From contig NZ_FXXB01000007.1 of assembly GCF_900184245.1 (NCBI RefSeq), forward strand, positions 310,001 through 374,000: a stretch of DNA of 64,000 nt, given 5' to 3'. This document shows, one piece after another, positions 8,342 to 17,372 of the stretch. The stretch is from Brachybacterium massiliense. Its GTDB lineage: Bacteria; Actinomycetota; Actinomycetes; Actinomycetales; Dermabacteraceae. The notes under the pieces were generated by a model that had not been told where the DNA came from, did not search any database, and was given only the letters and a program-made list of their open reading frames with translations. Made by a program: the position numbers and the translations under genes. The first letter of the stretch is position 1. Each line of letters begins with the position of its first letter.

Positions 8342-9997
8342 ATGACCGACGGCCCCCTCATCGTCCAGAGCGACAAGTCCCTCCTGCTCGAGGTCGACCA
8401 CCCCGCGGCGCAGTCCGCCCGCATCGCGATCGCCGCATTCGCGGAGCTCGAGCGCGCCCCGGAGCACGTGCACACCTACCGCATCACCGATCTGGGGCTG
8501 TGGAACGCGCGCGCGGCCGGCTACGACGCGGAGTCGGTGGTGGCGGCGCTGGTGGACCACTCCCGTTACCCGGTCCCCCACTCGCTGCTGCTGGACGTGG
8601 CGGACACGATGGACCGCTACGGCCGGCTCCAGCTGCGCTCGGAGCCCACCCACTCCCTGGTGCTGCACGCCCTGGATCGGGCGGTGCTCGAGGAGGTCTC
8701 CCGCACCAAGCGGATCCAGGGGATGCTCGGCGAGCGGGTGGACGAGTCGACCGTGGCGGTCCACCCCTCGCAGCGCGGCGCGCTCAAGCAGGCGCTGCTC
8801 AAGCTCGGCTGGCCCGCGGAGGACCACGCCGGCTACGTGGACGGTGAGGCCCATCCGATCTCGCTGCGCGAGGAGGACTGGCAGCTGCGCCCCTACCAGG
8901 CCGAGGCGGTGGACGGCTTCCGCCACGGCGGCAGCGGCGTGGTGGTGCTGCCGTGCGGCGCGGGCAAGACCCTCGTGGGTGCGGGGGCGATGGCCGCGAT
9001 GCAGCGCACCACCTTGATCCTGGTGACCTCGACCGTCTCCGCGCGGCAGTGGAAGGACGAGCTGCTGCGCCGCACCTCGCTCACCGAGGAAGAGATCGGC
9101 GAGTACTCCGGCACCTCCAAGGAGGTGCGTCCGGTGACGATCGCGACCTATCAGGTGCTCACCCTGAAGCGGAAGGGCATCCATCCGCACCTGGAGCTGA
9201 TGAGCGCCCGCGACTGGGGTCTGATCATCTACGACGAGGTGCATCTGCTGCCCGCCCCCGTGTTCCGGATGACCGCGGATCTGCAGGCCCGTCGGCGCCT
9301 GGGACTGACCGCGACCCTGGTGCGCGAGGACGGCCGCGAGGGCGAGGTGTTCTCCCTGATCGGGCCCAAGCGCTATGACGCGCCGTGGAAGGACATCGAG
9401 GCGCAGGGCTACATCGCCCCGGCGGTCTGCACCGAGGTGCGGGTGACGATGCCCTCGGCGGATCGGATGGCCTACGCGATGGCGGAGGCCGCGGACCGGC
9501 CTCGCCTGGGCGCGGCGCACGGCGCGAAGGTCGCGGTGGTGGAGCAGATCGCGGCCCGCCATCCGGGGGAGCCGATGCTCGTGATCGGGCAGTTCATCGA
9601 CCAGCTCGAGGAGATCGCCGAGCAGCTGGGCGCGGACCTCATCACCGGGCAGACCCCGGTGCGTCGGCGCCAGCAGCTGTTCGACGCCTTCCGCGCCGGG
9701 GAGACCGACCGCCTGGTCGTCTCGAAGGTCGCGAACTTCTCGATCGATCTGCCGGAGGCCTCGGTGGCGGTGCAGGTCTCGGGCGCCTTCGGCTCCCGGC
9801 AGGAGGAGGCGCAGCGGCTGGGCCGGCTGCTGCGGCCCAAGGCCGACGGGCGCACCGCCCACTTCTACACCGTGGTCATGCGCGACACCCAGGACCAGGA
9901 CTACGCCGCTCACCGTCAGCGCTTCCTCGCCGAGCAGGGCTACGCGTACACGATCATGGACGCCGACGAGCTCGAGGCCCCCGCGCAGGCGGACTGA
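8342..9997 (+). CDS. DNA repair helicase XPB (ERCC3-like, SF2)
   Basis: 551-residue bacterial XPB, an ATP-dependent 3'-5' DNA helicase or translocase. An N-terminal domain (1-175) precedes helicase domain 1 with Walker A CGAGKT (K209), the DEVH box (YDEVHLLPAP) and LTATLVREDG. Domain 2 carries GQFIDQLEEI and the motif V/VI region ANFSIDLPEAS to EEAQRLGRLLRP. Eukaryotic XPB works in nucleotide excision repair and transcription; in bacteria the role is less certain. The likely partner is the helicase-associated gene at 3171. The short gap after the membrane-protein gene contains its own -10 box. Confidence 0.95.
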   Translation: MTDGPLIVQSDKSLLLEVDHPAAQSARIAIAAFAELERAPEHVHTYRITDLGLWNARAAGYDAESVVAALVDHSRYPVPHSLLLDVADTMDRYGRLQLRSEPTHSLVLHALDRAVLEEVSRTKRIQGMLGERVDESTVAVHPSQRGALKQALLKLGWPAEDHAGYVDGEAHPISLREEDWQLRPYQAEAVDGFRHGGSGVVVLPCGAGKTLVGAGAMAAMQRTTLILVTSTVSARQWKDELLRRTSLTEEEIGEYSGTSKEVRPVTIATYQVLTLKRKGIHPHLELMSARDWGLIIYDEVHLLPAPVFRMTADLQARRRLGLTATLVREDGREGEVFSLIGPKRYDAPWKDIEAQGYIAPAVCTEVRVTMPSADRMAYAMAEAADRPRLGAAHGAKVAVVEQIAARHPGEPMLVIGQFIDQLEEIAEQLGADLITGQTPVRRRQQLFDAFRAGETDRLVVSKVANFSIDLPEASVAVQVSGAFGSRQEEAQRLGRLLRPKADGRTAHFYTVVMRDTQDQDYAAHRQRFLAEQGYAYTIMDADELEAPAQAD

Positions 9998-10062
9998 CCG
10001 CTCAGGCGCCCGCGGCGCCGCTGCACGAGCCCCGCCTGCCCGCTCCATGGGAGCGCCCTGAC

Positions 10063-10068
10063 TAGAGT
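10063..10068 (+). promoter_or_regulatory. -10 box TAGAGT upstream of LapA-domain gene
   Basis: TAGAGT lies about 55 bases upstream of the ATG at 10123 in the gap after XPB. That gene has a normal AGGAG site, so this would give a leadered transcript. Confidence 0.35.
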
Positions 10069-10122
10069 GGGCACCGCATCCCGTACGTCGCCGTCCCGTC
10101 GGCCGTCCCCCAGGAGATCGAC

Positions 10123-10614
10123 ATGCGCTCATCCGAGGATCCCACCCGTCACGACGGCCGCGCGGACGGCCCCGCAGAGACGGACGCAGCGCGTCCCGCG
10201 GAGAAGGCAGCCCCGCGCTCTGCGGAGAGGGGCGCTCCGCGTCCGGCGTCTGAGAGCCCGGCGCCCGCCGAGACCTCCCGGCCCACGCAGCCCGCACCGA
10301 CCTCGGAGCGCACCCCCGAGCCCGTCGCGGACGGCGGCGGAGGCGGCAAGACCGCCGGCATGTGGATCGGGCTGATCCTCGGCGCGATCATCCTGGTGCT
10401 GCTGCTGATCTTCGTGATCCAGAACAACCAGACCGCCGGGTTCCAGTACTTCGCCGCCGAGTTCGATCTGCCGCTCGGGGTGGCGATGCTGCTCGCCGCG
10501 ATCGCGGGCGCGCTGGTGATGGCGCTGGTCGGCTCGGTGCGGATGATCCAGATGAGCTGGACCATCCGCAAGCTGCGCAAGCAGCAGGACAAGATCCACC
10601 GCGCCACCCGGTGA
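10123..10614 (+). CDS. LapA-domain (DUF1049) membrane protein
   Basis: 163 residues. The first 75 are a Pro/Ala/Glu-rich disordered cytoplasmic tail. Then comes the LapA-type core: one helix (MWIGLILGAIILVLLLIFVIQ), the signature NNQTAGFQYFAAEFDLPLGV, a second helix (VAMLLAAIAGALVMALV) and a basic end (IRKLRKQQDKIHRATR). The name comes from E. coli proteins affecting LPS assembly; actinobacteria lack LPS, so the role here is unknown. The start is fixed by CAGGAG seven bases before the ATG. The two-component system begins 54 bases downstream. Confidence 0.8.
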   Translation: MRSSEDPTRHDGRADGPAETDAARPAEKAAPRSAERGAPRPASESPAPAETSRPTQPAPTSERTPEPVADGGGGGKTAGMWIGLILGAIILVLLLIFVIQNNQTAGFQYFAAEFDLPLGVAMLLAAIAGALVMALVGSVRMIQMSWTIRKLRKQQDKIHRATR

Positions 10615-10668
10615 GCGCATCCAGCTGACATCCAGCCGATTCCCAAGCTCGAGGAGGACGGTGGGGGC

Positions 10669-11388
10669 ATGACGACGCATGAGGACCAGGACTACGAGGC
10701 ACGCCTGCTCGTGGTCGACGACGAACCCAACATCCGCGACCTGCTCGCCACCTCGCTGCGCTTCGCGGGCTTCGAGGTGTTCACCGCCTCGACCGGCAAC
10801 GAGGCGATCCGCGAGGCGACCGAGCACCAGCCCGATCTGGTGGTGCTCGACGTGATGCTGCCGGACATGGACGGCTTCACCGTCACCCGGCGCCTGCGCG
10901 ACCGCGGCGAGCAGTACCCGATCCTCTTCCTCACCGCGAAGGACGAGACCCAGGACAAGGTCGCCGGCCTCACCGTGGGCGGCGACGACTACGTCACCAA
11001 GCCCTTCAGCCTCGAGGAGGTCGTGGCCCGCATCCGTGCGGTGCTGCGCCGCACCCACGGCGGCACCGAGTCCACCGTGGACAGCTCGCTCGTGGTCGGC
11101 GACCTGCGCCTGGACGAGGACTCCCATGAGGTCCACCGCGGGGACGTGAACATCGAGCTGTCCCCCACCGAGTTCAAGCTGCTGCGCTACCTGATGCTGA
11201 ATGCCGGCCGGGTGGTCTCCAAGACCCAGATCCTCGACCACGTCTGGGACTACGACTGGTCCGGCGAGGTGGGGATCGTGGAGTCCTACATCTCCTACCT
11301 GCGCCGCAAGATCGACGTGATCGGCGACCCGATGATCCACACCAAGCGCGGCATCGGCTACGTGCTGCGGGCCCCCGAAGGCTCTTGA
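10669..11388 (+). CDS. OmpR/PhoB-family response regulator
   Basis: 239 residues. The receiver domain (about 12-125) has acidic pocket D17/D18, phospho-acceptor D61 (VVLDVMLPDMDG) and conserved K111 (YVTKPF). A winged-helix DNA-binding domain follows (IELSPTEFKLLRYLMLNAGRV to YLRRKID and TKRGIGYVL). It is closest in pattern to the TcrA/PrrA/TrcR group of actinobacterial regulators. It pairs with the kinase starting three bases after its stop, so the two are co-transcribed. GAGGAGG lies upstream of the ATG. Target genes cannot be deduced; phoX just downstream is a possible one. Confidence 0.95.
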   Translation: MTTHEDQDYEARLLVVDDEPNIRDLLATSLRFAGFEVFTASTGNEAIREATEHQPDLVVLDVMLPDMDGFTVTRRLRDRGEQYPILFLTAKDETQDKVAGLTVGGDDYVTKPFSLEEVVARIRAVLRRTHGGTESTVDSSLVVGDLRLDEDSHEVHRGDVNIELSPTEFKLLRYLMLNAGRVVSKTQILDHVWDYDWSGEVGIVESYISYLRRKIDVIGDPMIHTKRGIGYVLRAPEGS

Positions 11389-11391
11389 GGG

Positions 11392-13023
11392 GTGGCCCTG
11401 CCGACCCTGCGCGCTGAACGGCCCGTGTCCCTGTGGACGCGGATCGTCGCCCTCATCTCGGCGCTGCTGGTGCTCGGCACGGTGATCACCGGGAGCCTGT
11501 CGCTGTTCCTGCTCAACCGCACCCTCATCCAGTCCGTCGACACCAACCTCCAGGCGGGCATGGGCGAGATGCTCTCCATGGCCCAGCACGAGCTGGCCGG
11601 TGACGACGACGCGATCCACAACAGCCCCTACACCCCGGTCGAGTACGCGGTCGAGGTGCGCGACGAGAGCGGCACCACGATCGAGCGGGTGCTGATCCAC
11701 TACGGCCCCGGCGATCCCACGATCCCCTTCCCGGATCTGAGCGACGAGCAGATCCTGCAGCGCGGAGGCCGCCCCTTCACCGTGATCGACTCCTCGGAGA
11801 ACCGGTGGCGGGTGATCGCGATGCTGAACTCCGGCCCGGATCGCGGCAGCGTCTACGTCGCGCTGCCCCTGGCCGGCGTGGACCGCACGATGCACGAGAT
11901 GGCGCTGGTGATCGTGCTGGTGGGGACGCTCGTGGTGCTGGTCGGCATGGGGCTCGGCGGCTACGTGACCCATCGCGCGCTCGAGCCGCTGCGGGACGTC
12001 GAGGCGACCGCCTCCCAGATCGCCGGCGGTGACCTGTCCTCGCGCGTGCCCGTCACCCGCACCAGCCTCGAGGTGCACGATCTGTCGCTGTCGCTGAACG
12101 AGATGCTGGTGCGGATCGAGCAGTCCTTCGCGGCGCAGTCCGCCTCCGAGGAGCACGCCACCCGCTCCGAGGCGAAGATGCGCCGCTTCGTGGGGGACGC
12201 CTCCCACGAGCTGCGCACCCCGCTCGCGGCGATCCGCGGCTTCGGCGAGCTGTACCGGATGGGCGCGCTGCCCAAGGACGAGGACGTCGCCTCGGCGATG
12301 CGGCGCATCGAGGACGAAGCGAGGCGGATGGGCTCGCTGGTGGAGAACCTGCTGCGCCTGGCGCGGCTCGACGAGAACCCCGACCTCGCCCTCGACCCGG
12401 TGGATCTGACCGATGCCCTGTTCGACGCGGCCCAGGATCTGCGCGCCCTGGACCCGGGACGCCAGGTGATGGTGGTGTCCCTCTCGGGCACGCCGCTGTC
12501 GGTGCAGCCGCACGTGTCGATCGGGGTGCTCGGTGACGAGGCCTCGTTGCGGCAGGTGATCCTGAACCTGGTGGGCAACGCGAGCCGGCACACCCCCAAG
12601 GGGTCCCCGGTCGAGATCGCGGTGGGCTACACCTCCCCCGAGCGGGTGCGGATCGAGATCCGCGACCACGGCGAGGGCATCGACGACGACCAGCGCGAGA
12701 AGGTGTTCGAGCGCTTCTACCGCACCGACGCCTCGCGCGTGCGCTCGGCCACCCAGGGCGGCGGGGCGGGTCTGGGCCTGTCGATCGCCGCCTCGATCGT
12801 GCAGCAGCACCGCGGCGCGATCGGCGTGGAGGAGGCCCCGGGCGGCGGCTCCACCTTCTGGGTCGAGCTGCAGGGCACGGAGATCGCCCCCGAGCAGCAG
12901 GTCCGACCAGATCAGCTGCGGGCTCTGGGCGCCTCCTTCGACGACGACGCCACGACCGCTGCGGGCTCGCCCTCGACGCCCCCGTCGGCCTCCCCCTCCC
13001 CCGAGGACGAGCGATTTTCGTGA
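11392..13023 (+). CDS. Sensor histidine kinase (HAMP, HisKA, HATPase)
   Basis: 543 residues. One helix at about 16-42, an extracytoplasmic sensor region (43-168), a second helix (170-190), then HAMP, a HisKA domain with phospho-acceptor H272 (DASHELRTPLAA), and the ATPase domain with N box (LRQVILNLVGNASRHTP), G1 (RDHGEGID), F box (VFERFYRTD) and G2 (GAGLGLSIA). A Ser/Pro-rich acidic tail ends the protein. The start is a GTG at 11392, directly after the regulator's stop. It phosphorylates the regulator encoded upstream. The signal is unknown. Confidence 0.94.
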   Translation: MALPTLRAERPVSLWTRIVALISALLVLGTVITGSLSLFLLNRTLIQSVDTNLQAGMGEMLSMAQHELAGDDDAIHNSPYTPVEYAVEVRDESGTTIERVLIHYGPGDPTIPFPDLSDEQILQRGGRPFTVIDSSENRWRVIAMLNSGPDRGSVYVALPLAGVDRTMHEMALVIVLVGTLVVLVGMGLGGYVTHRALEPLRDVEATASQIAGGDLSSRVPVTRTSLEVHDLSLSLNEMLVRIEQSFAAQSASEEHATRSEAKMRRFVGDASHELRTPLAAIRGFGELYRMGALPKDEDVASAMRRIEDEARRMGSLVENLLRLARLDENPDLALDPVDLTDALFDAAQDLRALDPGRQVMVVSLSGTPLSVQPHVSIGVLGDEASLRQVILNLVGNASRHTPKGSPVEIAVGYTSPERVRIEIRDHGEGIDDDQREKVFERFYRTDASRVRSATQGGGAGLGLSIAASIVQQHRGAIGVEEAPGGGSTFWVELQGTEIAPEQQVRPDQLRALGASFDDDATTAAGSPSTPPSASPSPEDERFS

Positions 13024-13064
13024 CCCCCGCCTGTCGATAATCGGTCATGGCCTGCACATTCAGA

Positions 13065-13086
13065 GTTCACGAAGAGGTCACCCGCT
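13065..13086 (+). promoter_or_regulatory. Putative Pho box upstream of phoX
   Basis: Two adjacent 11-base direct repeats, GTTCACGAAGA and GGTCACCCGCT, resemble the actinobacterial PhoP-binding consensus (GTTCACC-type repeats). They lie 89 bases before the phoX start codon, consistent with phosphate-starvation control. Confidence 0.5.
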
Positions 13087-13174
13087 CTCTGCCGTGAGGT
13101 CGAGCCGCACGGTCCACCCTGGGCCGGCGCCGGTTCTCCCCATCCGGCGCTCGACTCCCCGGGAGGACCCCCTC

Positions 13175-13640
13175 ATGACCAAGCGATCCCTGCCCATGCT
13201 CGGACACACCCGCGGGAACCGTCTCGCAGTCACCTGCGAGCTCAAGTGCGGCAGCGCCTGCTCCCACCCCGTCCCCAACACCTCCGACAACCGCCGCTTC
13301 CGCGACATCGTCGACGCCGCGATCTCGCGCCGCACCGCCCTGGGCCTGGGCGGCGGGCTGACCGCCGCAGTCGTGGTGGGAGCGGCCACCGCCGCACCCG
13401 CGGCGGCCGACCACGGCAACCCGCCCAAGGGCGGCGGCAAGCTCCGCTTCGAGGCGATCGACCCCGTCGCCCGCACCGTCGACGACATGACCGTGCCCGA
13501 GGGCTACGACTGGACGCCGATCATCCGCTGGGGCGACCCGCTGTTCGAGGACTCCCCCGAGTTCGACCTCGAGAACCAGACCCGTCAGTCGCAGTCCGCG
13601 CAGTTCGGCTACAACTGCGACTACCTCAACGTCATCTCCG
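13175..13640 (+). pseudogene. phoX-type alkaline phosphatase, N-terminal fragment only
   Basis: Good start (GGGAGGA, ATG at 13175). The first ~155 residues match PhoX (DUF839) secreted phosphatases: CELKCGSACSHPVPNTSDN, a Tat motif (SRRTALGLGGG) with hydrophobic segment and AAPAAADH cleavage region, then MTVPEGYDWTPIIRWGDPLF and FGYNCDYLNVI. Full-length PhoX is about 650-700 residues and binds Fe and Ca; the whole catalytic part is missing here. After about 13,636 the frame turns into Arg/Ser-rich nonsense to 14,023. It looks like an internal deletion that joined phoX to the end of another gene. Confidence 0.75.
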
Positions 13641-13781
13641 ACGGGCGCAGCGACCGCTCCGGGGCGCGACGCCGAGAGCCGTCGTCAGGGCCGCTGGGCG
13701 GAGTCCGGTCCGCGTCGCGGCGAGTGGAACGACGGCCGCGGTCACGGCCACGGTCGCGGCCGGGGCGGTCGCGGCGACTGA
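13641..13781 (+). pseudogene. Orphan 3' end of another ORF, fused to phoX fragment
   Basis: In a different frame from phoX, codons from about 13,641 to a TGA at 13,779-13,781 read like a genuine basic low-complexity C-terminus (RWAESGPRRGEWNDGRG, then HGHGRGRGGRGD). Strong third-position GC supports coding origin. No start codon exists in this frame nearby. It is probably the tail of a gene whose 5' part was lost with the rest of phoX. The parent family is not recognisable. Confidence 0.4.
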
Positions 13782-13805
13782 TCCCGCACGCCTGCCCGTC
13801 TGCGC

Positions 13806-13839
13806 GGCGCCCGTCGGTCCTCAGGGACCGGCGGGCGCC
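13806..13839. terminator. Bidirectional terminator hairpin
   Basis: Arms GGCGCCCGTCGGTCC and GGACCGGCGGGCGCC (14 of 15 paired) around a TCAG loop that contains the minus-strand stop codon of the DUF4031 gene. Confidence 0.65.
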
Positions 13840-14414
13840 GCCTGCGTCGGCGGTGGCGGCGTCGGCGTCGGCGTCGGGGCGTCCATCACCTGGCCCACGA
13901 ATCCCTCGTCGCCACGCGTTCGCGCGAGCGCGTCGAGCTCGGCGAGCAGCTGCTCGGCGGCGCGTCGACCTGCGGCGCCGTGCGTCTCCAGGCGCGTCGG
14001 GCCGTGGGGCGCATCGCGGGTGAGGCGGAAGGCGGCGGGGTGCTCGGGCAGCGGATCCACGTGCCCGATGAGGCCCACGATCAGGTCACGGGGCACGCGC
14101 CGCAGTCCGAGCGCCGCGGCGTGCTCGGCGCTGCGGCGGGCGCGGGCGGCGGGGCGGTCCCGGAGCTTCACCCGCAGTCCGGAGCGGATCAGGATCCGGG
14201 TGAGCTCGCCGTCGGCCACGAAGCGCACCCCGGCCTGTGCCAGGGAGTCCTGGGCGGAGTCGGGCCAGTCGTAGTGGTCGAGGTCGAAGGAGCGAGGCGG
14301 CAGCCCGGCCCGGGCGGCGGCCGCGTGGAGCTCCTCGAGCGAGGTGTCGGAGATCAGGTGGCCCCAGAGCATGCCGTGGCGGGGCCAGCGCGGGGTGTCG
14401 GCGTAGACGGTCAC
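13821..14414 (-). CDS. DUF4031 domain protein
   Basis: 197 residues. The opening TVYADTPRWPRHGMLWGHLISD and FDLDHYDWP are the hallmarks of DUF4031, a small actinobacterial family of unknown function with conserved His, Asp and Trp that could form a metal or nucleotide site. A proline/threonine-rich tail ends the protein. The start is GTG at 14414, with AAGGGAG upstream, overlapping the stop of the DUF418 gene (GTGA), so the two are translationally coupled. Confidence 0.85.
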   Translation of the reverse strand: MTVYADTPRWPRHGMLWGHLISDTSLEELHAAAARAGLPPRSFDLDHYDWPDSAQDSLAQAGVRFVADGELTRILIRSGLRVKLRDRPAARARRSAEHAAALGLRRVPRDLIVGLIGHVDPLPEHPAAFRLTRDAPHGPTRLETHGAAGRRAAEQLLAELDALARTRGDEGFVGQVMDAPTPTPTPPPPTQAAPAGP

Positions 14415-15622
14415 GGGCGTGCTCCCTTCGGGGAGGTCGATCCTGCCAGGCGGCGCAGGAGGTGCTCGAGGGGCCCGCGCCGGCCGCGGGTGCGCAGCGC
14501 GACGGCGAGGGGGATCATCGCGGCCCAGCTCAGCAGCACGATGCCGGAGGCGCCTGCGCTGCCGAGCCGTGCGCCGAGGTCGAGGGTGTAGGGCGGGAAG
14601 AGCGCGTGGAACACGAGGGACTGGGCGATGTAGGCGCTCAGCGACATCGCACCCAGCGCCTCGATCCCGCGCACGCCCGCGCCCAGCGCGTGCTCGGCGG
14701 GCCCGACACCCTCCGCGCCGCGTCTCCGCACGCGCTCGGCGAGCAGGGCGCAGCCTGCTGCCGCGCCGAGCGCGAGGACCAGCCCGCTGTACTGGTGGAG
14801 CACCCCGAGGATGCCGAGCACGGTCTCGCCCTCGAGGTGGGCGTGGGTGGGGTCGGCGACCAGCACGGCGGTGAGCGGGAGCGCGCCGAGCAGCCCGATC
14901 AGCAGCCCCCAGCGGGTCAGCGGCACCAGCAGATCCCGGTTCTCGCGCACCTGCTCGAACAGGCGCAGCCGGGCCACGATCGCGCCCACCGCCATCGGGG
15001 TGATCAGGCCCAGGTCCAGCAGCGGTGTGAGCACCAGATCGCGCAGCGTCTCCTGGGTGCGCAGCGCGAGCCCGGTGAGGTAGTCGGGGGCGGACGCAGA
15101 GGCGTAGCCGTCCCCGCCGCCCAGTCCGATCACGGCATCGGCCCAGCCCCAGACGCCGAGCGCGGGCAGGGCGAGCACCCCGGCGAGGGGCAGGGCGATG
15201 CGGCGCCTGGTCATCAGCAGCGCCACGAACATGCCGATCAGCGCATAGGCGACGAGGATGTCCCCGGTGAACAGCAGGATGCCGTGCAGCAGCCCGATCA
15301 CCAGCAGCACCAGATGGCGGCGCAGCATCCGCAGCAGGAAGCGGCGCGGGCGCTCGCCCCGCTCCTCGGAGCGGCGGTGCAGGATCCCGATGCCGTAGCC
15401 GAACAGCAGCGCGAACAGCGGGAAGCCGCGGTTGTCGGCGGTCAGGGCGACGATCACATCCACCGTGCGGTCCAGCGCGGTGGCGTCGGCCTGCTTGAGC
15501 AGCACGGTCCATGGCGAGCCGTGCAGCCAGCCCACGGTGTTCGCGAGCGCGATGCCCAGCAGGGCGAGGCCGCGGGCGAGATCGGGCCCGCCGGCGCGCT
15601 GGGCGAGAGGGAGGGAGCTCAT
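14411..15622 (-). CDS. DUF418 family membrane protein
   Basis: About 403 residues with ten or so membrane helices. The N-terminus (DLARGLALLGIALANTVGW), the RGFPLFALLFGYGIG block and the C-terminal DUF418 region (ALGAMSLSAYIAQSLVFHALF) place it in the acyltransferase-like DUF418 family. Function unknown; it may modify surface glycans. ATG at 15622 was chosen; an adjacent GTG at 15625 is an alternative. Its 3' end overlaps the DUF4031 start. Confidence 0.85.
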   Translation of the reverse strand: MSSLPLAQRAGGPDLARGLALLGIALANTVGWLHGSPWTVLLKQADATALDRTVDVIVALTADNRGFPLFALLFGYGIGILHRRSEERGERPRRFLLRMLRRHLVLLVIGLLHGILLFTGDILVAYALIGMFVALLMTRRRIALPLAGVLALPALGVWGWADAVIGLGGGDGYASASAPDYLTGLALRTQETLRDLVLTPLLDLGLITPMAVGAIVARLRLFEQVRENRDLLVPLTRWGLLIGLLGALPLTAVLVADPTHAHLEGETVLGILGVLHQYSGLVLALGAAAGCALLAERVRRRGAEGVGPAEHALGAGVRGIEALGAMSLSAYIAQSLVFHALFPPYTLDLGARLGSAGASGIVLLSWAAMIPLAVALRTRGRRGPLEHLLRRLAGSTSPKGARP

Positions 15623-15741
15623 CACCGTGCCCGCCGCGTCCGGGGATGCGCGTCGCGGCCGACGGGGCGGGTGGTCATGCGGGCCATGGTCCCACAGCGT
15701 GCTGCTCAGGCGCGGGGCGCTGGTCCGGTGCGGGGCGCTGC

Positions 15742-16479
15742 TCAGGCGCGGCGCACCCAGCGGCGCTGCGCGAGCACGAGGGCGAGCGCGCCCCCGCCGA
15801 GGGTGACGAGGAGGGTGATGGCCTGGCCGAGGCGGGCCTCGAGCAGGAACTCGCTGCCGCCCAGCGCCCACGACACCCCGGTGATGGACGCTACGAACAG
15901 GACCGCCGCCACGAGGCAGACCGCGAGGAACGTGGCCATCGCGCCGATCGAACGGACGCGCTCACCGAGGCGGAAGGCGCCGCCTCCCACGAGCGCATGC
16001 GTCCACAGCAGCGCCCCGCTCCACAGCCCGATGTCCACGAGATGGTCGATCGGCCCCATCGGCGTCGGCCCGGAGTTCTCGAACGGGCGGATGTCGAAAC
16101 TGGCCCAGTGCCGTTCCTCGGGCGGCCACTGGGCGAGGAGGATCGCGGCGGCCGCGCCGAGTGCGAGCACGAGCTGGGCGGCGCAGACCATCAGCGTGCG
16201 GGCACGCACCGCGTCGGCGCGGGAGATGCCCAGGGCGCTGCGCTGCAGCCGGCCGTCATCCGTGCCGTCCTCGGCGAGCGCGGCCGGCATCCGCGCCGCC
16301 AGCAGGATCGCGACCCAGCCGAGGCGCACGTCGGTGAGCGCGGCGATCACCGCGATCGCCACGGCGAGCAGCGCGTAGAGCAGGAACCCGTCGCGATGGT
16401 GGGCCCATTCGAGGCCGAGCGCCCGACGCATGGGCGTCGAGGGGCGCTGGCGGACGGAGACCTGCGTGCTGCCGGTCAT
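15742..16479 (-). CDS. ABC transporter membrane subunit (second pair)
   Basis: 245 residues, roughly six hydrophobic helices, no recognised substrate motif. Its ATG overlaps the stop of the ATPase gene upstream (ATGA), so it is the last gene of the five-gene GntR operon. The N-terminal segment (RRALGLEWAHHRDGFLLYALLAVA) and the LQRSALGISRADAVRARTLMV cytoplasmic loop parallel LRASLGLSRADRVRGRVLLV in the other permease at 17369, so the two pairs arose by duplication. It probably forms the pore with the ATPase at 16476. Confidence 0.75.
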   Translation of the reverse strand: MTGSTQVSVRQRPSTPMRRALGLEWAHHRDGFLLYALLAVAIAVIAALTDVRLGWVAILLAARMPAALAEDGTDDGRLQRSALGISRADAVRARTLMVCAAQLVLALGAAAAILLAQWPPEERHWASFDIRPFENSGPTPMGPIDHLVDIGLWSGALLWTHALVGGGAFRLGERVRSIGAMATFLAVCLVAAVLFVASITGVSWALGGSEFLLEARLGQAITLLVTLGGGALALVLAQRRWVRRA

Positions 16480-17372
16480 CGTGAGACCTCCCGGAGGGTG
16501 AAGGTGAGGACCTCCTGGAGCGTGGGGCGGCGCAGATCCACCAGCCCCGGCAACCCCACGGCATCCTCCGCGCGGAGCAGACCCTCGAGCCGGTCTCCGC
16601 TGCGGCGGGCTCCCCGCAGCTCGGCGGTGTGCGGGGCGGCGGCCTCGGCGGTGGCCATCAGGTGGTCCTCGATCAGGTCGAGCGCGCTGGCCTCGAGCAC
16701 CACCCGGCCGTCGTGGAGCAGCACGATGTGGTCCACGAACCGGTCGATCTTGCCGAGGTCGTGGGTGGACAGCAGGATCGTGTGGTCCTCCCCGCCGGCG
16801 AGATGCTCACGCAGCTCCTCGAGCACCTCTGTACGGGCCAGGGGGTCCAGGTGTGCGAAGGGCTCATCGAGCATCAGCAGGGAGGGGCGGATGCCGAGGG
16901 CGACGGCGAGCAGCAGCCGGGTGCGCTGCCCGGCGGAGAGGCGGTGCAGCGGGGCCGACGGGGCGATGCCCGCGCGGCGCAGCAGGGTGCCGACCAGGCG
17001 GGCGTCGTGGCCGGACTCGACGCGGCGCTGGGCGAGCACGAGGTCGTCGGCGCTCCAGTGTGGGGGCTGGAAGGGGGCGTCGGGCACGATGCCGACGCCG
17101 GCGGGTAGCGCGTCCTCGGGCCCGCCGAGCGGAACCCCCTCGACCTCGATCTCCCCGATGCTCGGTGCATAGGCGCCGCTGAGGGTGCGCAGCAGGGTGG
17201 TCTTGCCGGCGCCGTTGGTGCCCACCAGGGCGGTGACCTGACCGCGGGGGACCTCGAAAGAGACGTCCCGCAGGATCTGGCGCTGCGGCCGGGTCCAGCG
17301 CTGCGGATCCGGGAGGTGGACGCCGAGTCCGTGGACCGAGATGGCGGCGGGCGCTCTCTCGAGCGTGCTCAT
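16476..17372 (-). CDS. ABC transporter ATP-binding protein (second pair)
   Basis: 298 residues. Walker A GTNGAGKTT, signature LSAGQRTRLLL (a variant of LSGGQ), Walker B LLMLDEPFAHLDP, and switch histidine LLSTHD. The C-terminal extension with GLPGLVDLRRPTLQEVL matches TASLRRPDVSEIV in its paralogue at 18127. It hydrolyses ATP to drive the partner permease at 15742. Start ATG 17372 overlaps the preceding stop (ATGA). Such YtrA-linked transporters often respond to cell-wall stress; the substrate here is unknown. Confidence 0.88.
   Translation of the reverse strand: MSTLERAPAAISVHGLGVHLPDPQRWTRPQRQILRDVSFEVPRGQVTALVGTNGAGKTTLLRTLSGAYAPSIGEIEVEGVPLGGPEDALPAGVGIVPDAPFQPPHWSADDLVLAQRRVESGHDARLVGTLLRRAGIAPSAPLHRLSAGQRTRLLLAVALGIRPSLLMLDEPFAHLDPLARTEVLEELREHLAGGEDHTILLSTHDLGKIDRFVDHIVLLHDGRVVLEASALDLIEDHLMATAEAAAPHTAELRGARRSGDRLEGLLRAEDAVGLPGLVDLRRPTLQEVLTFTLREVSR

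Noticed and set aside
7316..10297. Very long minus-strand open frame (993 codons) opposite XPB
   Set aside because: Its protein is Arg/His/Gly-rich nonsense mirroring the XPB codons; GC-rich DNA keeps antisense frames open.
10129..12810. 893-codon minus-strand frame opposite the two-component genes
   Set aside because: Same cause; the plus-strand proteins have complete family motifs.
13246..14274. 342-codon plus-strand frame through the phoX fragment
   Set aside because: Out of frame with phoX and antisense to DUF4031; Arg/Ala-rich nonsense.
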